Shown here piece after piece: positions 34,282-45,500 of a stretch of 64,000 nucleotides of DNA (position 1 is its first letter; every line of letters begins with the position of its first letter). A program made the translations under genes and the position numbers. The notes under the pieces were generated by a model. It was given only the letters and a program-made list of their open reading frames with translations, searched no databases and was not told where the DNA came from. The DNA is from Rhipicephalus microplus (taxonomy: Eukaryota > Arthropoda > Arachnida > Ixodida > Ixodidae). The stretch spans positions 134,430,655-134,494,654 of the forward strand of contig NC_134710.1 of assembly GCF_043290135.1 (NCBI RefSeq). The letters run 5' to 3'.

Positions 34282-34532
34282 TGTTTTTTTTTTTTACGGG
34301 ACGGGTGTTTTTTATATCGTTTTTATAGAATTCTTTTTTTATTTTTTGTGGCAGCTCGTCACGGTGATTCTGACGTCATTTCACGCTCAAGTGTTGCCGG
34401 CACTGCAGCACCCACCATACCCACCATGCGCCATGGTGGGCGTTTCCCACCATTCACCCACTACATTAATCCACTATAATGGTGGGTGGTGGTTTCCACC
34501 ATGCCCACCATTCGTTTTTTTCCGATAGGGAT

Positions 34533-35297
34533 CTATGTCGAGATCCAGATCGAGGTCCAGATCGAGGTCCAGATCGAGGTCTAGACCCAAGACCGGCAAT
34601 ACCGGGTCTCCCCGATCAAAGGAGGGAGGAGGATCCCAAAGCTCAAAAGGACCGAGCGGCGTCCGTGGCACCGCGGGACCCTTCCAGGTGGGCTGATGTA
34701 GCTTCCGGGGCGCGCGCGGAGGCAGAGGCTGCTTTTCAATGTAGGATTAAGGCGCTAGAGAACGAATTGGCGCAGATCAGGCAGAACAATGTTGCATTTA
34801 TGAATGAGATTAGAAAACTCAGGGAAGAAAATGATTTTCTGAAAAACGAAGGGGTTACACGCAACGAGGAAACCTCACAAGTTATAATGGAGGAAAAAGG
34901 AGCAGCAATGGAGGAAGAGGTAGCAGCCCTCACCCCTGTTAAACGTAAACCAGAGAACGCTCCGATTAAAAGCGTGGTAAAGAAACCAAAAGCAGTGGCG
35001 ACGCCACAAGAAAGACAGGAGGAATTCGCAAACACCATAAAAGCCGAAATGGAACAAATTGAAAGAAAATTGCAAACTAAGCTCGAACAACAAGAAGTTA
35101 GATTTGAGGCAAACATAGAGGCCAAAAGCGTGGAGCTAGGCAAGACGATATTGCAGAAAGTGCAGCAAATGGTGGCTGATTTCGACGCCAAGCTAGCAAT
35201 ATGGGGATCGCAGTCAAGTGGTGGGGGCCCAGTTAAGACGTCTTTTAAACCGTACGCTAGGACCTCGGTGCCCACCGAGGGATTAGAGAGCCTGTAA
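34533..35297 (+). pseudogene. LINE ORF1 3' part, RS-rich then coiled coil
   Basis: Right of the nested element, twelve-base repeats encode an arginine-serine run (34535-34595). The frame in use downstream (from about 34600) reads a proline/arginine-rich linker. A long predicted coiled coil follows (ALENELAQIRQNNVAFMNEI, IRKLREENDFLKNE), then KRKPENAPIKSVVKKPK and a second helix (EMEQIERKLQTKLEQQEVRF). It stops at TAA 35295-35297, 7 bases before the ORF2 ATG. Coiled coils help LINE ORF1 proteins multimerise. A frame change between the RS run and the coiled coil is likely. Confidence 0.6.
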
Positions 35298-35304
35298 CGC
35301 CGCC

Positions 35305-38300
35305 ATGGACAGACAAAATAGCTACACGATTTGGCAATGGCATTGTCGAGGATATAATCTAAAACGATATATTTTGCAACAACATCTTAAAGACACCAGC
35401 ACCCCGGATGTTATAATGGTGCAAGAAACGCACGGGTTGGTAAAACTGTCGCGACATAAGTCATTCGGCAGTGCTGATGGGGAGACAAAGGTATTAGCAA
35501 CGTTGGTTAAGCGAAATCACGCGGTGGTGCAACATGACACAGAAATCAAGGCAATAAATCACATTCTCCTCTAACTCATACCCACGCGAAAAACAGAGGA
35601 CAGTCTTTTTGTATTGAATATTTACAGCAGTCCTAAATGCAGAAAGTACAAATTCCGCACGCTGTTTCGAAAAACCCTCGCTATAACGGGCAACCGGGCG
35701 CTAGTGATTGGAGGAGATTTCAACGCCCCACACGGTGCATGGGGATACAGGATCAAAACCCAGAAAGGCAGGAACTTGTGGTTGGACGCAAAGGAGGAGG
35801 GCCTGACGCTCGTGACCGATCCATCCATTCCTACAAGAACAGGTACTAGCGTTTGCGCGGATACCACGCCAGATTTGACGTTCACCAAAAATATATTGGA
35901 CACGCAATGGACCAATACGCAACATGATTTGGGAAGCGATCATTTTATACTTGAAATAACGGTGAGGGCAGGGCCGCGGAAGGCAAAAGGCAGACAACTT
36001 AAACTTGTCGATTGGGACAAGTTCCGAAACATCAGAGAGGAGCCCGACGAAATGATACGGAGTATTGAGGAATGGACCGAAAAGTTAAAACGAGACGTGG
36101 AGGCCGCTACGCAAACGGTGCCACCGGAGGCGCAGCTAGAGTATGTAGACAATAAGCTTCTCCACATGTGGGAAGCTAAGGAAGGTTTACAACGGAGGTG
36201 GAAAAACCAAAGGCACAACCGGACACTTCGTAGAAAGATAGCTTAATTGAATAGAGATATAGAGCAATACGCCCAGCAGCTGTGCAGACAACAGTGGGAG
36301 GAAAAGTGCAATGACATGGACAACCAGATAGGAATGGCGAAAACGTGGACCATCCTTAGACATTTGTTAAACCCGGACGGAAAGAAGTTGGCAGAAAGGC
36401 ACAATATTAATCGGTTAATACAAAGATATCAAGGTACAGAGCAGGATTTCCTGAATGAAATCAAGAAAACATACATCTCTCAAGCGCTTCCCGTTACACA
36501 CCCTGATTACACAGGGCTGGCAAATTATGATTTAGACAACGACATCGGGGAGGCAGAAGTGAGGGCCGTCTTGCAAAAACTCAATACTAGATCAGCACCT
36601 GGACCAGATGTCATAACTAACAAAACGCTACGCAATTTGGATGACGAGTCCATAACTAAGTTAACTAAATTCATTAACAAATCATGGAAGGCAGGACAGA
36701 TTCCGCAACAATGGAAGACGGCAAAAATCGTGTTAATACCCAAGCCAGGCAAGCGAGTGCAGATTGCGGACTTGAGACCCATATCTCTCACATCTTGCGT
36801 GGGGAAACTCATGGAGCACGTGATTCTGGAAAGGATAATTACCTATCTCGAGGACCGGGATGCGCTTCCACCCACAATGATAGGGTTCAGGAGGAACCTC
36901 TCAACGCAAGACGCAATGCTACAGTTAAAACATAAGATTATAGATAATCCGGGAACAGCGACAAAGGCCATTCTAGGGTTAGACCTCAAGAAGGCCTTTG
37001 ATAATGTAACCCATGCAACGGTGCTAAAAAGGGTAAACGATCTAGATCTGGGACAACGGACGTACAATTACGTGCGTAATTATCTGACGGGAAGGAAGGC
37101 AAAGATCATGATAGGGGACCTAGTTTCAGAGGAAATTGAGATTGGGAGTGCAGCTACGCCGCAAGGCTCGGTATTATCACCTATGTTATTCAATCTGGCT
37201 CTAATTGGACTGCCAACCAAACTCCAAGCAATCGAAGGACTGAATCATACTATATATGCAGACGACATCACCCTATGGGTGAGAAGTGGTAGTGATGGCG
37301 AAATAGAGGAAACGCTTCAAACAGCAATCGAAACGGTCGAGCGGTATCTGGAAGGTACTGGGCTAGCCTGCTCTGCGGAAAAAACAGAGCTGTTGCTGTA
37401 CAGACCTACTCGTAGAGGTCGCAAACCAGGCAACTGCCGTCAAGGTCTTGCTCATAAAGAAGAAATACAGTTAAGAACAGCCGATGGAAAAACCATACCC
37501 ATAGTCGACAGGATCAGGGTACTGGGTCTGCTCATCGAAGCCAAGGGCAACAATGGAGAAATCCGCAGGCGACTGGATGCAACTGTAGCCCAAATAATGA
37601 GACTCATAAAAAGGATAGCAACTAAGCACAGTGGCATGAGGGAGGAAAACACGATAAGGTTGATACAGGCATTCGTGATAAGCAGAATAGTATACGCAGC
37701 GCCATACTTAAAATGGCAAGTCGCGGAAAAGATCAAGCTAGACTGCCTCATTCGAAAAATATTCAAACTAGCTATAGGGCTACTGATTAGCACAAGCACC
37801 GACAAACTGTTACAGCTAGGCCTGCACAATACAATAGATGAGCTTATTGAGGCGCAGCGTACGGCGCAATATGAACGTATCTCTAAGACACGAGCAGGAA
37901 GACATATTCTAGAGCGACTATGCATAACGTATCACACGCAACACGGCGTTAAGGTGGACATTCTTAAAGAGACCAGGGAAACAATGATGATACCACCCTT
38001 GCCAAAAAACATGCAGCCCGAACACAATAAAGCTAGACGAGAGACAAGAGCAAAACAAATACAAAAAAAGTTCGGTAATGACAAGGACGCAGTTTTCGTA
38101 GACGCTGCTCGATACAAGCGCAAACGGGGGTTTACCGCAGCCGTAATCGATAGCAACAAACGCTGTACGACATGCACAACGATACGCACCACAAGTACCG
38201 AGACAGCGGAAGAGGTAGCCATAGCGCTCGCTATAACTCAGACAAACGCAACCGTGATAGTCAGTGACTCTCAAACGGCAGTGAGAAACTTTGCCAACGG

Positions 38301-38913
38301 CCGCATCTCCCCGGAGGCACTACGTATTCTCAAAGGAGGGTGTCGAACAAGCCCCAGAAATACATATATTATATGGACACCTGCTCATGCCATCGCGGGG
38401 GTCAGCAACAACGGGGCTGTACATGACGCAGCTCGAGGGCTCACTGACCGAGCTGCACTCTCAAGTGCCGCCCCAACCTCCTCCGGTGATTACGGCGAGG
38501 CAGACGAGTGGGAGTGGGAAGACAGAATGACCAGATACAATGAAATTACAAAACATTATAGATTACAGAGGGGCATATTCCCGCCCCCTCACCCAAAATT
38601 AACAAAAAGACAGTCTGTCGAATGGCGGCAGTTACAAACTAGGACATATCCGAATCCTGCACTATCGCACATTATATATCCTGATATATACAAAACGGAC
38701 AGGTGCAAGCGTTGCGACTCCAGAGCCACTCTGGAGCATATGTTATGGGAATGTAGAGGGATTAGTACTCATAACAAGTATGCGGCCTCTGCTGACAGCC
38801 TTCGCGCGCGCTGGGAAGCCGCAATGCTCAGTTCCGTCCTCGAAGACCAAATGTGGGCCGTCCAGCGGGCCGAGGAAGCCGCCAGGATTCAAGGACTCCT
38901 GGCCGTAACCTAG
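35305..38913 (+). pseudogene. LINE ORF2: endonuclease, RT, RNase H, two in-frame stops
   Basis: One frame of about 1200 codons has stops only at 35572-35574 and 36244-36246. The endonuclease has VIMVQETHG, GGDFNAPHGAWG, TPDLTF and GSDHFIL. The first motif reads QWHCRG, where N is usual for H. RT motifs run from LRPISLTSCVGKLMEHVI through LDLKKAFDNV and TPQGSVLSPMLFNLAL to the catalytic YADDITLWV near 37255. RNase H follows at about 38090-38450 with VFVDAA, TAEEVAIALA, VIVSDSQTA and the terminal VHDAARG. The end carries a C-x2-C...H-x4-C motif (CKRCDSRATLEHMLWEC). RT and RNase H frames are intact after 36247. The endonuclease part is broken. Confidence 0.9.
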
Positions 38914-38953
38914 GCGGGGCCAATCGCCCACCCCATCTACTCGCCGGACTCTG

Positions 38954-38976
38954 AATAAAGTTCTTTCCTCCTCCTA
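38954..38976 (+). terminator. LINE 3' end and poly(A)-signal-like AATAAA
   Basis: AATAAA at 38954 is followed by TTCTTTCCTCCTCC. A comparable CTCCTCC tail is seen at the 20530 fragment, suggesting the family 3' end. Confidence 0.5.
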
Positions 38977-39114
38977 TCGTATGTGTTCATTGACAGGCGG
39001 TTAAATGTCGCTGTTTCTGTGGTGTTGTGGCCTTTTATTCCATAAAGGATATTCGCACTTTGTACGCTCTGTAGACGGTTTTGCGCACAAATGCCTTGCA
39101 CCAATGGATGTATG

Positions 39115-39912
39115 GATGTATAGATTAGATGGATTGATGTGGCTGTACCCTTTAAATCGGGTGGGGGCTGACGCTACCTAGCCGTAATACTTAGTGAACC
39201 AACAACTAGACTTATCTCTCCCTTTTCCCCCTAAATAGTGAGGTTCAGGACTGGTACTTCGCAGTGAAGGATTTAATTTTTGTTCGTGCCTTGATTTTAG
39301 CCACCAATCAGATAACCTACTTCTAGTTATTTCTACCCGCTTAGAGTCTATTTTGCTCTCGCTGTCCCTAAACCCCAGTGTTTGAAAAACTCTGCACCAT
39401 CATCCTAAACTATAGGGTGAAGCCCTTTACAGAACATTATCAAGTGTTCGGCAGTTTCCTCCTCCTCTCCACACGCACTTCACACCGTGTCTACCCCTTC
39501 GTATTTGGCTCGATAAGTCTTGGTTCGAAATACATCCGTCCTGGCCTCAAACAGTGAAGAACTACCCCGAGTATTATCATAGATTCTTTCCTTGGCAATT
39601 GCCTGCTTAAAAGTTCGATAGATCTCTTGCGCGGACTTCTTAATCATGCCAATTCTCCACATAACGGTCTTTGTTACCTTCACCTTCTTCTTAACCGGTA
39701 ATTCTTTTTGCTTTGGCCCCTTGATCTTTTCTAAGTATTTACCCGTCATTTTTCTGGTTCGCTTCCTCCATTTTGTGTCGACATTCTTCATGTACAAGTA
39801 GCTGAAAACCTTCCTAGCCCAACGCTCCTCCCCCATTTCTCTCAGTCACTTCTCAAATTTTATCTTGCTGCTAGCTTCCCTGCCCTCAAATGATGTCCAT
39901 CCCATATCATTT
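39115..39912 (-). mobile_element. 5'-truncated LINE copy (family of 15725-19700)
   Basis: The sequence matches the 3' UTR and C-terminal coding end of the LINE at 15725-16540, with the same order and only scattered differences. The frame 39836-39480 reads GEERWARKVFSYLYMKNVD through TYRAKYEGVDTV. Homology stops abruptly at about 39912. The 3' end starts with GGAT repeats near 39115. No clear target duplication was found. Confidence 0.85.
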
Positions 39913-40837
39913 TGTTATGGATGAAAAAAAAAACATATTTCAATTTTTCGGTAACGCACAAGACGACTTTCCGCTTACAACTAACGCCGCCGCCGCCGAT
40001 ATTTCTGCGAAACGAGCTCTTTAACACTATCTTTAAAATTAGTCAAGTAGGTGTGTTTATTATGCATAGTGTAGCTGTGAAGAAGAAAGCGAATACACGC
40101 CATGCAGCGTGCTGTAAACACTACATATTGCGCAATATGTATGCATAACGCTGAAATATTTCTTTCTGAAACGTTACTAAGCAAACTTTACTGACAATAA
40201 CACTCTGTGGCAAGTCCGCGAACACACACACACACGTAAAAAAAAACAGGAAGTGTAAAATCTGACGTCATATAGTAAAATCGGCTCTAAAGCTTTCAAA
40301 CGGCCATTCGTTTTTGCAGGCTTATCGGGGTCCTCTAAAATCAATGCGTAAGCGCGAACGTTAAAGATAAATAGCGTTCCTTCCGGAACAAAATTTTTTT
40401 GAAAGCAGTCTTATTTACTAGCTGCATGGTTTCTATATTACATTACCAATTAAGTCCTACGCAGTTTATCTAAACAAAACGTCCAAAGTAAGAATTCATT
40501 TATTATATCACTTTTTTGGCTAGTCCTTTGTGCTAGTAACTATTTTTTTTAAACAAGCGTGCGTTCACGAGGATAATCGGACAGCTTATTACGCCTTGGA
40601 TAAAGACCCAAGTGTTTCACCGCATGATAAATCGCATGTTGCACCGACACTAAACATGCGTTACGATAAAACATGCCAACGCCTCAGAAAAGCACTAATG
40701 GATAACTAAATACATATAAGATCTCCAGGGTGCGTAGTCAGAGTTATTGTGAAAAAAAAAAATGAAAAAAAAAACTAGCTCCAAGCTAGTCATTGGATTT
40801 CGGTGTCTGAGGCATAACTGGGAAATGATTTTCCGGG
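39913..40837. other. Unassigned stretch
   Basis: Nothing is recognised beyond short A and CA tracts. Confidence 0.5.
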
Positions 40838-41326
40838 TCAGAACAGTTCGGTGAACAGCAGGCGGGCTTGAATAGAAACTAGAATTAAGTCCGGTAGTTT
40901 GACTGTCAGCTGCTTGGATGTTGTACTTGGAACCGAGGTCGTTCTCGTATGCGTTTCTGTTGTCTTCTCTTGAAGGACACTGTTGTGTTCGGCCTTTTTA
41001 GTCAATTTTGTGGACCCGCCCTTCTTAGTTGTCAGCCAATCCCGGGAATTGTGATCCATTGGTGTTATCGTGGTGCTGTCATTCTCCGCTGGTCCTTCTG
41101 GGGGCATTGGAACTCCTGGTGGCATTGGAGTGGCCCTGCATTCAGCATGCCTCTCTACATGCAAGTCGTCGGTACTGTGGCTGTGTTGAAAATTTGTGTC
41201 GCAGCTCGATGTGCTGAGTTCTTGAAGAGATTGGTTGCGTTCTATGCGACGGGCACAAGGTTTGGCGTCTCTGTCGGTTGCACTGCTGCGGGTCGGTTTA
41301 CTTGTCGAAGCCACTTTACCGCTCAT
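40838..41326 (-). CDS. Uncharacterised Ser/Thr-rich protein or first exon
   Basis: On the minus strand the ATG at 41326-41324 has a strong vertebrate-like start context, GCCACCATGAGC. It opens 162 codons to a TGA or other stop at 40838. The product is hydrophilic and rich in Ser, Thr, Lys and Pro (SGKVASTSKPTRSSATDRD, PMPPGVPMPPEGP, TTKKGGSTKLTKKAEHNS), consistent with a disordered region. It ends in a more hydrophobic tail that may be read-through into an intron. No domain or family is recognised. It lies about 1.15 kb from the EXOC2 exon in divergent orientation, so a shared promoter region is conceivable. Chance ORF status cannot be excluded. Confidence 0.35.
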   Translation of the reverse strand: MSGKVASTSKPTRSSATDRDAKPCARRIERNQSLQELSTSSCDTNFQHSHSTDDLHVERHAECRATPMPPGVPMPPEGPAENDSTTITPMDHNSRDWLTTKKGGSTKLTKKAEHNSVLQEKTTETHTRTTSVPSTTSKQLTVKLPDLILVSIQARLLFTELF

Positions 41327-42477
41327 GGTGGCTGTGCTCGCCGTGAAGGTAAACTTGCTCTTGTGTGAGAACACAGAACTGTAACAATGAAGCAGCCAGA
41401 CGCAATGGCTGCCAACGCACGAGTCCACGGAGGAAGCACGAGTTTACCTTTTCTTCCCCCGTGCACAAGTCCTTCGATGATGATGATGATGATTTGATGC
41501 TGTTCCCTTTTTAGCGTGCGGATGTAATGGCACCCTAGCATATAAATCGGTGATAAAAACAAAAAAAAACAAAAAAATCCCTGCAACCAAAAGACAGAAC
41601 GCCGTCGTGCGGAGAAAAGAGCGGACCATGCCCACCTCTGGAAACAAGCGTTCTCCGTGCGATTGGGACAGCCAATGAAAAACCCGCCACGCGTCCGCAA
41701 TCTTGGAGGCCATGCAAAAACTATCTATTATGGTCACAGGCAACGAACTGTCACAAGTCTCACCTTGGGTCTCAAAACAAACTAACACTCTAGTCAGCAT
41801 GTCGCAATTATGTCATCAACGTAAACTTAGAATTCTTCTAACATGCTTGCGCTTGAAAAAAAACAAAAAAAAAACGTGCGAAACGGGAGCTGCTTGAAAG
41901 AAAAATAAATGAGAAATTTTTGTGACTTTTTGTTAATGTTCATAATGTTATCAAAGCGCGATGTTTCTCTCATCGTAGTTGTTGATGTTACATTTAGAAA
42001 CACTTTATATGCCTTAGTTTAGATTAAACTATGATTTAACGTTCAAGGTTCTGCAGTTCTGCTTCGAACTGGCTCTAAACGACTGTGTGTGGCTCTGACT
42101 TCGAATTGGGACAGTTCTTCCGACGTGAGCCGATGAGCTGATTTTTTTTCGCGATAGTTTTCTGACAGTTTACTAGTTTCAATTCTGCTGAATTGACTGC
42201 GCTATAGACATGTAGCACCAGCGCGACTAAACCAGGTGTGCCGTTTGTTTCATCGGACTGGGAATGTGCGTCATTTACGTGCGTGTTTTGTGCCCACTTG
42301 TGTTTCCTATATCGTATCGTACACAACTAATGTGCCTCTTCATACGCCCATTTTATACGATACACATGTTGCACTTGTAATCGCGTTTGTTAATTTCCAT
42401 GGCTCGCTTACACATTTCGAAGTCTATGCATTCATTAAGCTCTTCTCATTGTCGCTTGTGCTTTGTTTCCCTTTTAG
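41327..42477. other. Intergenic or promoter region between the divergent ORF and EXOC2
   Basis: An acceptor (TTTCCCTTTTAG) ends at 42477, so EXOC2 should have a non-coding exon upstream, possibly within this interval. I could not place its donor with confidence. Confidence 0.35.
41476..41494. repeat. (GAT)n microsatellite
   Basis: Six GAT units with flanks partly similar to the 23375 tract (GATTTGA follows both). Confidence 0.85.
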
Positions 42478-42489
42478 ATATAACGTCTA

Positions 42490-42598
42490 ATGGGGGAGCC
42501 TCCTAAAGTGACGGGACTGTCCCCAGTTGAGGGGCCCCCGGGAACTAAAGTTACCATTCGAGGTGAAAACTTGGGCTTGGATCAAAATGATCTTCTGA
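42490..42598 (+). CDS. EXOC2: EXOC2 coding exon 1
   Basis: The exon begins at 42478 after CTTTTAG and translation starts at ATG 42490. It ends CTTCTGA|GTGAGT, leaving phase 1. It encodes the first strand of the IPT/TIG domain with the conserved [11 protein letters not shown]. Confidence 0.93.
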
Positions 42599-45500
42599 GT
42601 GAGTTTCACGTGGTTCTTTGTCACCTTTCATTGAAAAAAAAATATAAAAATCAGCATAGGAGGCTGCCTTAAACATTAAATACTCACTTTTTCCTCCTGC
42701 AGGTGTTACTATATGCGGGGTTGATTGTTCTATGTACTCCGAGTGGAAATCTTCAAGCAAGATAGTGACGCGGACAAGAGTTTGCACAGGACGAGGTGAG
42801 GTGGTTGTCACTACAAGGTCTGGAGGTGTCGGAACGTGCACCGTAAATTTTCGCGGTATACTGGAGGTTATAGGTAAGTACTCAATTTATATTTAGTAAC
42901 TCAATGCATTGCTGCCGTGTCGTCTCTTGAATTCTTTCGCATTGTCTGTACGTGTTTATGGTCAGCTTAGTGTTTGACAAGTAGCCCTTGACTCGTATGC
43001 AAGAAGGTGAAACTGCATTAAAATACACATGCGGCCAGCGTTGTGCGAGCTTCCTTATTGCATTGTAGGTCTACCCAGGCTAATAACTGCTCATAGAAGG
43101 TTAAGGTGAATTGACATTGTAAAATGTGCAACCCCACTGTGCCAAGTGGTCAGTGTTCAGCCCGAATTCTCCTGGAGAATTCATTTAATATTCTCCTGGG
43201 AAATATCATCAGGAATTCTCCTGGGAAATATCATTTAATGTTTGCAAATACACAAGGAAAGAGGAAAGAACTGACACACAAATTCGTTCTGGTGTCTGTG
43301 TGTTTGTGCTGTATTACAAGGCAAACACACAACAACTTACCCAAATAATGCTTGTTGACGAGGACGATTTTCTCAGTGGTGGAAACATTTACTTGTGGTA
43401 CTATAGCTGCTGTGGGCTGGATTTGAAACACGCCTTCTCACTGCCTTCAGTCTGTTCCAGTAAAGTTAGCATACATCGTCCGCATCTTTGTAGAAGTAAT
43501 CACATAACTTGTTAAAGGGCCTCTTGGAGGAATTCTAAATTGGAGGTGAGTCAAGAAAGTGTACTTCTGCAATAGCAAAGCAGCCACTCTTATTGTGAAA
43601 GAGCCTGTTTGCTACATTCAGGAATGAAGCCTTAGCGCATACCATACAAAACTTTTCCCCTCTTATTCCTGTTTTCTGCACCAAGATTTTCCTTGAGCCT
43701 TTTCAAAATTGAGCTTTCAGGCTTCACTTATCAATACCCTGATTAGATTACAGGGCATGTGCTAGTGTGTTACTCTTGATAAATTTTTGCCATCTTTGTT
43801 TTTTTCAAAGGGTATCAAATCTCAGTACACAATTGTTTTTTACATTTCATCTCAATTAAAATGTACCTTTCATGGCCCAGAGTGAACCCACAATCTTTAA
43901 CCATTAAGCAGCTGAGACAGGTTTTTTTGCTACTCGTTCCCATGCAGGGTACCATGTACTGTAAAATCCCAATTATAGTTCATTTTAAGGCATGAAAAAA
44001 AAAAGACAATCACAAAAGAGGACATGGGACAGTGCCTCTCTGTGTTTGGCCTCTTTTACGATTGTGTGTTTTTTTCATGCCCTAAAATCAGTTATGAATG
44101 TATACCAACTCACCCAGCAAAAAGTTCTCTTATGACGAAAAATTTTGAGCAAGATCCCCCCCCTCCCCCACTGCGTTGAAGGATACTCCAACAAAGTTTA
44201 TATGAGGGAGCCTTGCTTTGTCATGGATCAAAATTTAAGATAGCAGCGGAAAAGCTGTAAAGAATTGAGAATGCGCTTCTATGCTTCTAATGAAATGTTT
44301 TATTGAATACACATGCCACGGCCGCTGGATAAAAAACAAAGTGCGGCGTGCTGTGTCGCGTCGCAGTCAATGGGCGAGGGCATCTGGGCAGAGTTGACAG
44401 TTTCGGTCTCTTTTTTTTTTTTTTTTTTTCGAGGAGGGCACTGACGTTCCTCCTATCAAAGCGGGCGGCACTTCGTGTTTCAATGCGGGTCATGAGGATT
44501 TGTGCTTGACCGTGTGCTTTCTCTTGGTTTTTTTGTGTGCGCGTGTGCAGATGCTTTTTTTAGCAGTGTGATGCAACGAGTCTGTTGTGCTGCTGTGTGT
44601 GCCTCTGTGCAAGTTGAACGCGAAAAGAGACGCTAGCTTGCAGAACCACGAATTCTCCGAAAATCTACAGCATCATGAAGCCTGGCTGACCAATAATTCC
44701 GGCTAAGGACTGTCAGGGAGTGGGAGAATGTCATTGCTCCCGTATGTAAAGTAGACGCCAGTGCGTGCAGCATTTGGGTTGCCCCAGGAATCATGAGCGT
44801 TTGTGTGCTTTGTCAGGTGGTTTGTTTGTACATGACCACTGCTTTGTGTGACCGTGTGTGTGGGCAGCTAGACACATGTTTTCTGTGTTAGAGTGTGGTG
44901 TTTATTTTGCGTGTGTTTGTAGAAGATGGTGTTTTCTAGCAGTGTGATCCCACGAAGCTATTGTGTTCCGCTGTGCAAATAGAATGCAAAAAGAGACGCT
45001 ACCTTGCAGTACAGTAAATTCCCACGCAATCTACAGTGTTGGGAGCAAGTGGAAGCCGAGTGAGTGGTCGGTAGTGTGCTTCATGTATTTTACTAAGAAT
45101 GACTATAAAAGAACTTGAAGATTAGCCTTTGCATCCAATGGCGGTCCCTACTGTGTTTCGCGGTTATCCGCACTACCTGCAAAAGAACAACACTCAGCCC
45201 AGGCAATGCTGGTGAATGGATCCAGCTGATGACGAAATTAATAATGCAATTGACGCGCAACTGATTTGTCAACTGAGTCATATTTACTAACCTACCCCAC
45301 CCGCCATAGTTGCCATATTGCCTGTAACAGTGACGCAGAACAAAATCTAATTTCTGAATAAAGGGCGTCCGGGCCCTTTGGCCACTCTCCTCAGTGCTTG
45401 CATAGCTTACTGCTTCGTCTTGAAGGAAGAAGTAAACCTACTAACAATTATTTTTGCAATAGCACACTTATTTCCAGTTCAGGTAAAGCAAATGGGCACA

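Larger units (their letters stand above)
32859..34530. mobile_element. 1.67-kb terminal-inverted-repeat element nested in LINE ORF1
   Basis: The ends are CCCTATCGGAAAAA (32859) and its inverse ending at 34530, flanked by AT on both sides. The subterminal regions are dense in ATGGTGG on the left and its inverse CCACCAT on the right (34410-34515). The interior has a 93-bp tandem repeat (33080-33355) and a tRNA-like sequence (34213-34281). There is no transposase. Removing it joins the LINE ORF1 frame (TTTTS to MSRSRSRS), which supports the exact borders. Confidence 0.75.
31749..38976 (+). mobile_element. I-clade LINE, nearly full length, with a nested DNA element
   Basis: ORF1 (gag-like, from ATG 31749) and ORF2 (endonuclease, RT, RNase H, 35305-38913) are followed by AATAAA at 38954 and a CCTCCTCC tail. 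An RNase H domain after the RT is typical of the I superclade. The first part of ORF1 is split by a 1.67-kb inverted-repeat element at 32859-34530. Stops in both ORFs make this copy non-autonomous. The 5' UTR probably starts between about 31600 and 31700. Confidence 0.9.

Noticed and set aside
34736..35275. 179-codon minus-strand frame opposite LINE ORF1
   Set aside because: Antisense shadow of the coiled-coil region.
37452..37925. 157-codon minus-strand frame opposite ORF2
   Set aside because: Shadow of the RT coding sequence. No recognisable domain.
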